Positions 57,283 to 64,000 of a DNA stretch of 64,000 nt are shown piece by piece (the stretch's first letter is position 1; each line of letters starts with the position of its first letter). The DNA comes from Bradyrhizobium sp. CCGUVB1N3 (GTDB lineage Bacteria > Pseudomonadota > Alphaproteobacteria > Rhizobiales > Xanthobacteraceae): positions 2,976,001 to 3,040,000 of the forward strand of contig NZ_JANADR010000001.1 of the NCBI RefSeq assembly GCF_024199925.1. Reading direction: 5' to 3'. A program made the position numbers and the translations under genes. The notes under the pieces were generated by a model, which saw nothing but the letters and a program-made list of their open reading frames with translations, searched no databases and was not told the origin of the DNA.

Positions 57283-57435
57283 TTGTGTACAATAGCGATG
57301 ATGCGGGGCGGGCGCAGGATTTTGTTGCGCTTTCAGCGCGTTACGCCGGAAGCTGACGCCTGCTTATTCCCTGTGCGACGGCTTCGCGACGGGCATTTGC
57401 TCAAGACTTGGGCGGCGGCGACGCTCTCTCCACCC

Positions 57436-57539
57436 GTCATTCCGGGGCGCGACGAAGTCGCGAGCCCGGAATCCATTGGGCCCAGCACAAGAGGTTAAAT
57501 GGATTCCGGGCTCGACGCTTCGCGTCGCCCCGGAATGAC
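57436..57539. repeat. Intergenic palindromic repeat, 104 bp, long imperfect arms
   Basis: Arms of about 41 bases run GTCATTCCGGGGC...GAGCCCGGAATCCAT and back to ATGAC. Each arm has its own small hairpin: GCGAC-GAA-GTCGC in one, GACGC-TTC-GCGTC in the other. The bases differ but both pair, so the structure rather than the sequence is kept. Confidence 0.85.
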
Positions 57540-57557
57540 GAGCCGATAATGTGGCGC

Positions 57558-58514
57558 CTACCGCTCTCTACTCCCATACAGCGTGCGATACTCCTCCTCA
57601 TAGGGCGCATAGGAATCCTTGATCGTCGCCATGTTGAGCAGCATGGTCGCGACTACCTCGTTCGCCTTGTCGAACACACGCGTCTTCACCCAGGCGCTTT
57701 CGGTGCGGCGGCTGCCGGAGAGCGCGACCACCTCGCGCTCGACCTCGTAGTCCTCGTCGACGAAGAGCGGGCCCTTGATCAGCCGGATCTCCTGATCGGC
57801 GAACAGGCCGACGGCCGGGCCCTTCGACGGCAGCGGATCGTCCTTCGCGCGGTACTGCAACAGCACGCTCAGCATCTCCATCGGGATGATGGCTTTCCGC
57901 CAGGGATTCTCTCCGCTCGAATAGAACGGCGAGTTCTCGGTGATGACTGCGAGCTTCTGCCGCAGCGAGAATGGATAGAGGTCGCCCATGTTCTGGTCCA
58001 GGCCCATGCGCACCGTCTGCCGCCTGCTGGTCTGCGCCACCTTCACGTCGCGCAGGATGACGGGATCGGCGAGCGGCTTGAGCTCAGTGAGACGCGCCTC
58101 GAGCGCGGTCGCAACCTGCGGATCGCCGACGGTGGCCGAGCCGCGCAGCACCTCAGTGCCGTCGCGCTTGACCATCTGGATCTGGCATTGGCTCGTGCCG
58201 GGGAGAGGCTTCGACAAGATCGCCTGCACCTCCTCGCCCTCGAAGCAGGCGTTGCGATAATGCGCGGAGAGACACCCCGTTTCGAACCAGGTCCGTCCCC
58301 ACAGCCGCGCGCCGAGCGGCGCGAACTGGCTGAAATGCGTCGGACCTTCGATGGTGCCGCCTTTGAAGCCGAGCTTTTGCGCGGTCGCATCATCGTGGAT
58401 CGAGGCGTGCGCATCGTAGACCTGCGCCTGCAACATCTGGCGCGGCCGGCGCCATGGCCCGATCAGGGCGCCGTCGGTTTCATTGATGTCGGTGTCGAAC
58501 GCTTGTGCCGTCAT
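57558..58514 (-). CDS. Double-hotdog (MaoC-like) protein of unknown substrate
   Basis: A 318-residue protein with two hotdog-like regions. The first (about 30-160) has HDDATAQKLGFKGGTIEGPTHF, resembling MaoC dehydratases where a loop with Asp and His forms the active site; the second ends in VKTRVFDKANEVVATMLLNMA. GGGAGG precedes ATG 58514 by five bases. It is divergent from the indolepyruvate oxidoreductase gene (157-base gap), so both may share control and act on acyl-CoA intermediates. Confidence 0.6.
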   Translation of the reverse strand: MTAQAFDTDINETDGALIGPWRRPRQMLQAQVYDAHASIHDDATAQKLGFKGGTIEGPTHFSQFAPLGARLWGRTWFETGCLSAHYRNACFEGEEVQAILSKPLPGTSQCQIQMVKRDGTEVLRGSATVGDPQVATALEARLTELKPLADPVILRDVKVAQTSRRQTVRMGLDQNMGDLYPFSLRQKLAVITENSPFYSSGENPWRKAIIPMEMLSVLLQYRAKDDPLPSKGPAVGLFADQEIRLIKGPLFVDEDYEVEREVVALSGSRRTESAWVKTRVFDKANEVVATMLLNMATIKDSYAPYEEEYRTLYGSRER

Positions 58515-58671
58515 GATGGCCTCCCTTTCAGCCATGACTAGCAGGAGCGACACCGATGCGGCCAGCGATATTGACTTCGCCGTCGCATGCTCTTGACTGC
58601 AACAAGCTGCTTCGCAAATCCCCTCCCGCGGCGCAATTCCTCCAGCCGGAACAAGAAAAGGGAAGAACGAG

Positions 58672-61600
58672 ATGACGCTGTTGCAGGTCGAGCTGGAGGA
58701 CAAATACCGGTTCGAATCGAAGCGGATCTACCTGTCCGGTACGCAGGCCCTGGTCCGTCTTCCCATGTTGCAGCGCGAACGCGACCGTCTGGCGGGCCTC
58801 AACACCGGCGGTTTCATCTCGGGTTATCGCGGCTCACCGCTCGGCATGTACGACCACGCGCTGTGGCGCGCAAAATCACACCTCGCAAAGCACGACATCG
58901 CTTTCGTCCCCGGCCTGAACGAGGATCTGGCGGCGACCGCGGTGTGGGGCAGCCAGCAGGTCGGCCTGTTCCCCGGCGCCAAGGTCGATGGCGTGTTCGG
59001 CATCTGGTACGGCAAGGGCCCCGGCGTCGACCGCTCGGTCGACGCGCTGAAGCATGCGAACTCCGCCGGCACCTCGCGCCATGGCGGCGTGCTGGCGCTC
59101 GCCGGCGACGATCACGGCTGTCAGTCCTCGACGCTGGCGCATCAGAGCGAGCAGGTGTTTGCCGCGGCGCTGATCCCCGTGATCAACCCCGCGACCTTGC
59201 AGGATTATCTCGACCTCGGCCTCTACGGCTTTGCGCTGTCGCGCTTTTCCGGCTGCTGGGTCGGCTTCAAGGCGATCGGCGAGACCGTGGAGAGCTCGGC
59301 CTCGATCGACAGCGACCCCGCGCGCATCCGGATCAAGATCCCTGACGATTTCGAGATGCCGCACGGCGGCCTCAACATCCGCTGGCCCGATCCGCCGCTG
59401 GAGGCGGAGAGGCGCCTGTTCGGCCCCAAGATGGAGGCGGTGAAGGCGTTCGCCCGCGCCAACCAGCTCGACCGCATCGTGCTGGATTCGAAGCCCGCGC
59501 GGCTCGGCATTCTCGCGACCGGCAAGGCCTATCTCGACCTGCGGCAGGCGCTCGCCGATCTCGGCATCACCGACAAGGACGCGATGGACCTTGGCCTGCG
59601 CATCTACAAGGTGGCGATGACCTGGCCGCTGGAGGAAAGCGGCGCGCGGCGCTTCGCCGAAGGTCTTCAGGACGTGCTCGTCGTCGAGGAGAAGCGCGGC
59701 TTCATCGAGGACCAGCTCATGCGCATCCTCTACAACGTCGATGCGTCAAGGCGCCCGACCATCGCGGGCAAGCGCGACGAGAGCGGCGCGCCGCTGCTGC
59801 CGAGCGAAGGCGAGCTGACGCCGACCATGGTTGCCTCCGCGCTGGTCGCGCGGCTGCGGCGCCTCCGCCATCAAAGCCCCCTGCTCGAGCAGCGGCTGGC
59901 GCGGCTCGAAGCCTTCGACAATCCCGTCACCGCGAACGCGCCGATCAAGCTTTCGCGCACGCCGTTCTTCTGCTCGGGCTGCCCGCACAACTCTTCGACC
60001 CGCGTGCCCGAAGGCAGCCGCGCCATGGCCGGCATCGGCTGTCACGGCATGGCCTTGAGCATGCCGAGCCGCCGCACCGACCTGATCTCGCATATGGGTG
60101 CCGAGGGCGTGAACTGGATCGGGCAATCGCCCTTCACCAGCGAAAAGCACATCTTTCAGAATCTCGGCGACGGCACCTATACGCATTCGGGGCTTCTCGC
60201 TCTTCGTGCCGCGTCCGCCGCCGGCATCAACATCACCTACAAGATCCTCTACAACGACGCGGTGGCGATGACCGGCGGCCAGCCGGCCGAAGGCGGTTTC
60301 AACGTCGCGCAGATCGCGCACCAGGTCTGGGCCGAGGGCGTCAAGCGCCTCGCGATCGTCTCGGACGATCCCACGAAATACCCGGCCGGAAACTACTTCC
60401 CGCAAGGCGCGAGCGTCCATCACCGCCGCGAGCTCGATGCAATCCAGCGCGAATTGCGCGACATCGAGGGCCTCACCGTCATCATCTACGACCAGACTTG
60501 CGCTGCGGAAAAGCGCCGCCGCCGCAAGCGCGGGCTCTATCCCGATCCGCATAAGCGCGCCTTCATCAACGAGCTCGTGTGCGAAGGTTGCGGCGACTGC
60601 TCCCAGGCTTCCAACTGCGTCTCGGTGCAGCCGCTGGAGACCGAGTTCGGCCGCAAGCGGCAGATCGACCAGTCGAACTGCAACAAGGACTATTCCTGCG
60701 TCGGAGGCTTTTGCCCGAGCTTCGTCACCGTGCACGGCGGCACGCTCAAGCGCATCAAGACCTCGGCGGTCGATTCCGGGCAGTTGTTCGCCGATCTGCC
60801 GCTGCCGCCCGCGCGCGAGTTGGATGGTCCCTACAACATCCTCGTGACCGGCATCGGCGGCACCGGCGTCATCACCATCGGCGCGCTGCTCGGCATGGCC
60901 GCTCATGTCGACGGCAAGGGCTGCTCCGCACTCGACTTCACCGGGCTGTCGCAGAAGAACGGCGCGGTGATGAGCCATGTCCGCATCGCGCCGAAGCCGG
61001 AGGACATCTCAGCGGTGCGCATCACGACCGGCGGCGCCGACGTCATCCTCGGCTGCGACATGATCGTCTCGGCAGGTCCCACGGCGCTGAGCCGTGCCGA
61101 GCGCGGCGTGACCAAGGCGTTCATCAACGCCGACCTGCAACCGACCGCGAGCTTCGTGCAAAACCCCGATCTCGATTTCGAGATGGGCGCGATGCAGACC
61201 ATGCTGCGCGATGCGGTCGGCGACAAGAATCTCGATATCGTCGATGCCACCGGCATTGCCGCGAGCCTGATGGGCGATTCCATCGCAACCAATCCCTTCA
61301 TGCTCGGCTTCGCCTTCCAGAAGGGCGCCATTCCACTGTCGCTGGAGGCGCTGCTCCGCGCCATAGAGATCAACGGCGCCGCGGTCGAGATGAACAAGCT
61401 CGCCTTCACCTGGGGACGCCTGGCCGCGCATGACATCGCACGCGTGCGCAGCGTGCTCCAGTTCAAGAGCCGCGCGAGCGCACCGGCCAGATCGCTCGAC
61501 GAGATCGTCGCGACGCGTGCGGAGTTTTTGACCAACTATCAGGACAGGGCTTACGCGGACCGCTATCTCGCTACCGTCGCCAAAGTGCGCAGGGCGGAGA

Positions 61601-62148
61601 CAGCTGCCGCGCCAGCATCCACCGAGCTGACCGAGGTCGTGGCGAAGAACCTGTTCAAGCTGATGGCTTACAAGGACGAGTACGAGGTCGCGCGGCTCTA
61701 CACCGACGGCAGCTTCGCCAAAAAGGTCGCCGAAAAATTCGACGGCGACTTCACGCTCAAATTCCATCTGGCACCGCCGATCTTCGCACGGCGCGACAAG
61801 GGGACCGGGCATTTGCAGAAGCAGGAATATGGCGGCTGGATGACCCACGCCTTCCGCATGCTGGCAAGGCTGAAGTTTTTGCGCGGCACCGCGTTCGATC
61901 CGTTCGGCCGCACCACGGAGCGCAAGACGGAACGGAAGCTCGTCGAAGACTATGTTGCAATGATCGACCAGCAGTTCGCGGGGCTCACAGCGGAACAGAT
62001 TCCCTTACTGGCGCGGCTCGCGCGCGTGCCGGAGACCATTCGCGGCTTCGGGCACGTGAAGGAAGGCAATATCAAGCAGGCGGAAGCCGAGAAGGCACGG
62101 CTGGAGGCGGAGCTCGAAAACAGCCGCTTTGCGGCGGCAGCGGAATAA
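58672..62148 (+). CDS. Fused indolepyruvate:ferredoxin oxidoreductase family protein
   Basis: A 1158-residue fusion of the alpha and gamma parts of 2-oxoacid:ferredoxin oxidoreductases; it decarboxylates aryl or branched 2-oxoacids to acyl-CoA. N-terminal pyruvate-binding domain (ISGYRGSPLGMYD), TPP-binding domain around residue 500 (GDGTYTHSGLLALRAA, YNDAVAMTGGQ), ferredoxin-like cysteines at about 637-690 (CEGCGDCS, CNKDYSCVGGFCP), then the gamma domain (TGIGGTGVITIGALLG). GGGAAG stands a few bases before the ATG. The length fits the fused proteobacterial family. Confidence 0.9.
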   Translation: MTLLQVELEDKYRFESKRIYLSGTQALVRLPMLQRERDRLAGLNTGGFISGYRGSPLGMYDHALWRAKSHLAKHDIAFVPGLNEDLAATAVWGSQQVGLFPGAKVDGVFGIWYGKGPGVDRSVDALKHANSAGTSRHGGVLALAGDDHGCQSSTLAHQSEQVFAAALIPVINPATLQDYLDLGLYGFALSRFSGCWVGFKAIGETVESSASIDSDPARIRIKIPDDFEMPHGGLNIRWPDPPLEAERRLFGPKMEAVKAFARANQLDRIVLDSKPARLGILATGKAYLDLRQALADLGITDKDAMDLGLRIYKVAMTWPLEESGARRFAEGLQDVLVVEEKRGFIEDQLMRILYNVDASRRPTIAGKRDESGAPLLPSEGELTPTMVASALVARLRRLRHQSPLLEQRLARLEAFDNPVTANAPIKLSRTPFFCSGCPHNSSTRVPEGSRAMAGIGCHGMALSMPSRRTDLISHMGAEGVNWIGQSPFTSEKHIFQNLGDGTYTHSGLLALRAASAAGINITYKILYNDAVAMTGGQPAEGGFNVAQIAHQVWAEGVKRLAIVSDDPTKYPAGNYFPQGASVHHRRELDAIQRELRDIEGLTVIIYDQTCAAEKRRRRKRGLYPDPHKRAFINELVCEGCGDCSQASNCVSVQPLETEFGRKRQIDQSNCNKDYSCVGGFCPSFVTVHGGTLKRIKTSAVDSGQLFADLPLPPARELDGPYNILVTGIGGTGVITIGALLGMAAHVDGKGCSALDFTGLSQKNGAVMSHVRIAPKPEDISAVRITTGGADVILGCDMIVSAGPTALSRAERGVTKAFINADLQPTASFVQNPDLDFEMGAMQTMLRDAVGDKNLDIVDATGIAASLMGDSIATNPFMLGFAFQKGAIPLSLEALLRAIEINGAAVEMNKLAFTWGRLAAHDIARVRSVLQFKSRASAPARSLDEIVATRAEFLTNYQDRAYADRYLATVAKVRRAETAAAPASTELTEVVAKNLFKLMAYKDEYEVARLYTDGSFAKKVAEKFDGDFTLKFHLAPPIFARRDKGTGHLQKQEYGGWMTHAFRMLARLKFLRGTAFDPFGRTTERKTERKLVEDYVAMIDQQFAGLTAEQIPLLARLARVPETIRGFGHVKEGNIKQAEAEKARLEAELENSRFAAAAE

Positions 62149-62175
62149 GTAGACGGGCGCGCCGCATTCTCAACC

Positions 62176-62293
62176 GTCATCGCCCGCCTTGTGCGCAATT
62201 GCGCACTGGGGCGGGCGATCCAGTATTCCGGAGGCAGTGACGAATACGGAGAGGCCGCGGCGTACTGGATGCCCCGCTTTCGCGGGGTATGAC
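62176..62293 (-). repeat. Intergenic palindromic repeat, copy 2 (inverted, longer)
   Basis: The reverse complement has the layout of copy 1: GTCAT end, CCCCGC/GCGGGG hairpin, core GTACGCCGCGGCCTCTCCGT, closing ATCGCCCGCC hairpin and ATGAC end. It differs in the loop of the last hairpin, where the perfect 16-bp palindrome GTGCGCAATTGCGCAC (62191-62206) is present. Confidence 0.85.
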
Positions 62294-62306
62294 AGCGGGG
62301 GGATGG

Positions 62307-64000
62307 TCAGACCAACGCCGTGGCGACGCTTGGCGCGACGGTTAGACCCTCCGCCAGATGCCGTCCCGCGATGTACCCGAACGTCAGCGCCGGGCCTAGC
62401 GTGATGCCCGCGCCCGGATAGTTGCCGTTCATGATCGAGCCCATGTCGTTGCCGCAGGCGTAGAGGCCGGCGATCGGCGTGCCGTCCTCGCGCAGCACGC
62501 GGGCGTGGGCGTCGACCTTCATGCCGATGGCGGTGCCGAGATCGGCGGGGTAGATGCGAAGTGCGAAGAACGGCGCGCGGGCGACCGGCGCGACGCACGG
62601 ATTGGGCTTGTGGCTGATATCGCCGAGATGGCGCTGATAGATGGTGCTGCCGCGGCCGAATTCGGGATCGCGGCCCTCGTGCGCATGGGCGTTGTAGTCG
62701 GCGATGGTCGCGGCGAGCGAGGACGGCGCGACGCCGATCTTCTCCGCCAATTGCTCAATGCTCTTGGCCTCAACCAGTTCGCCGCTTCTGCCGTAGCGGC
62801 GGTAATTCCAGGTGAAGGGCTTGATGCGGCCGAGGCCGTAGGTCCACAGGAAGTTGCGGTCGCAGATCAGGTAGAATGGCCGATCAGGCTCGCGATTACC
62901 GTCGCGGAGCATGCCGAGCACGAACTCGTGGTATGACAGCGCCTCGTTGACGAAGCGGCGCCCCACCGCGTTGACGGCGATCACGCCCGGCTTGGCGCGG
63001 TCGGTCACCGTGTGCGGGAACACGCCGCGGCTGCCGTCGGCGCGGCGGAACAGCGAGGCCGGCACCCAATAGGCCGGGCTCGCGGCTTCCGTATTCAGCG
63101 CGGCTCCGCCTGCGGTCGCAAGCCGGAGTCCATCGCCGGTGCCGGCGGGCGTGGTCGCCGAGACATATCCCGCGGCAGCGGGAAAGAAGCGCTTGCGCAA
63201 GGGCGCATCGTGCGAGAAGCCGCCCGTTGCGAGAACCACGCCGCGGCGCGCCGCGATCACGCGGTCGCGCGAGCCATGGCGGATGGTCGCGCCGTTGACA
63301 CGGCCACCTTCGACGACGAGGTCCGCGACATCCGTGCTGAAGAGGATTTCGACCTGCCGTGCCAGCAGCGAAGCGTAGAGCCGCGCCGCAAGCGCGTTGC
63401 CGAGATGCAGCGTCGTGCCGCGTGGGCTGCGAAGCCGCTGCAGCGCATATTGCGAGATCAGATGCAGCGAGCGCAGCGTCGAGCGGACCGACTTTCCGAA
63501 CTTGCGCAGGTGCGGGATGTCGAGCCGGTTGACCATCATGCCGCCGAGCAACGTGAACTCCGGCAGCGGCGGCCGCAGCCGAGCGAAACTGGGGCCCAAT
63601 TTGGTGCCATCGAACACCACCGGCTCCAGCACGCGCCCGCCCGCGGTGGCGCCCAGCCGCTCCGGATAGTAGTCGGGATAGGCCATCACCGGCTGGAGGT
63701 GAACTTCGGTGTTGGCTTCGAGATAGGCAATGGCCTCCGGCCCGCGCGCAAGGAATGCGGCGCGCAAGCCCGCATTGGCAAGCTCGGGCACGGTGCTCGC
63801 GAGGTACTGGACGGCATCGGTGACGCTGTCGGGGAGCCCCGCCTCTCTCATCTTGCCATTGGCCGGGATCCAGACCATGCCGCCGGACCAGGCCGTCGTG
63901 CCGCCGACGAACGCGGTCTTCTCGATCACCAGAACACGCAGGCCCTCGGCGGCCGCGACGGCCGCCGCCGTCATGCCGCCGGCACCGGCGCCGATCACGA
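62307..64000 (-). CDS. FAD-dependent oxidoreductase, fumarate reductase/ketosteroid dehydrogenase type (5' end outside window)
   Basis: About 564 residues are visible. The protein begins within the FAD-binding motif VIGAGAGGMTAAAVAAAEGL, so the true start lies a few codons beyond the window. The flavoprotein fold continues with GGTTAWSGGMVWIP, VVLATGGF and the C-terminal GLYACGNDMGSIMNGNYPGAGITLGPALTFG, which binds FAD again. This group includes 3-ketosteroid dehydrogenases and related desaturases; the substrate is not clear. Confidence 0.82.
   Translation of the reverse strand, partial: VIGAGAGGMTAAAVAAAEGLRVLVIEKTAFVGGTTAWSGGMVWIPANGKMREAGLPDSVTDAVQYLASTVPELANAGLRAAFLARGPEAIAYLEANTEVHLQPVMAYPDYYPERLGATAGGRVLEPVVFDGTKLGPSFARLRPPLPEFTLLGGMMVNRLDIPHLRKFGKSVRSTLRSLHLISQYALQRLRSPRGTTLHLGNALAARLYASLLARQVEILFSTDVADLVVEGGRVNGATIRHGSRDRVIAARRGVVLATGGFSHDAPLRKRFFPAAAGYVSATTPAGTGDGLRLATAGGAALNTEAASPAYWVPASLFRRADGSRGVFPHTVTDRAKPGVIAVNAVGRRFVNEALSYHEFVLGMLRDGNREPDRPFYLICDRNFLWTYGLGRIKPFTWNYRRYGRSGELVEAKSIEQLAEKIGVAPSSLAATIADYNAHAHEGRDPEFGRGSTIYQRHLGDISHKPNPCVAPVARAPFFALRIYPADLGTAIGMKVDAHARVLREDGTPIAGLYACGNDMGSIMNGNYPGAGITLGPALTFGYIAGRHLAEGLTVAPSVATALV

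Overview
The window is high-GC alphaproteobacterial DNA, most likely from a Bradyrhizobium chromosome. The best evidence is the microaerobic respiration block. fixNOQP, fixGHI, fixL, fixJ and fixK2 stand together with FixK-type boxes, and the FixL-like sensor aligns residue for residue with Bradyrhizobium FixL as I remember it (His200, His214, Arg220 and His291 fall at the same numbers). All family assignments come from reading motifs and from memory; no search was run.

Region 1 (1-12.6 kb) is the oxygen-response block: cbb3 oxidase genes (fixNOQP), their assembly genes (fixGHI, with fixI cut by the window edge), a CBS-domain and universal-stress-protein pair, then fixL, fixJ, a single-domain response regulator and fixK2. 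Four TTGA-N6-TCAA-like sites precede fixN, fixG, the stress-protein pair and the small regulator. Region 2 (12.6-19.9 kb) holds an MFS exporter, a PRC-barrel protein, a glycogen-debranching-type enzyme, an ABC exporter and a family 4 glycosyltransferase. Region 3 (19.9-27 kb) holds an alkyl-sulfatase-like metallo-hydrolase, a DctP/DctQM TRAP transporter, a trans-aconitate methyltransferase-like protein and an SDR protein without the usual catalytic tyrosine.

Region 4 (27.2-34.2 kb) is a decaying catabolic module. A GAF/AAA+ sigma-54 activator is broken by a frameshift, an IS5-family element sits inside an intergenic palindromic repeat, and an esterase and a Baeyer-Villiger-type monooxygenase follow behind a sigma-54-like promoter. 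Region 5 (34.2-38.7 kb) holds a decarboxylating dehydrogenase, a DHA2 MFS transporter and a B12-binding radical SAM protein.

Region 6 (38.7-44.9 kb) is the most unusual part. It is one tight seven-gene operon that joins an exported molybdenum hydroxylase pair (iorAB type) to soxF-, soxX-, soxY-, soxZ- and soxA-like genes. SoxB and SoxCD are absent, and the SoxY-like protein lacks the GGCGG carrier end but keeps one cysteine near its C-terminus. Region 7 (45-52.1 kb) is a sugar-type ABC importer without an ATPase gene, then a tannase-family esterase and an S9 peptidase. A 93-bp in-frame relic of a second permease gene closes this stretch, so the two enzymes lie between two related permease ends.

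Region 8 (52.1-64 kb) holds a PPi-type phosphofructokinase beside an archaeal-type FBP aldolase/phosphatase, an NCS2-type permease with a biuret-hydrolase-like enzyme behind a consensus sigma-54 promoter, a double-hotdog protein divergent from a fused indolepyruvate ferredoxin oxidoreductase, and an edge-truncated FAD oxidoreductase. Intergenic palindromic repeats bounded by GTCAT/ATGAC occur at 19.85, 57.4 and 62.2 kb. No tRNA, rRNA, CRISPR array or origin was seen.
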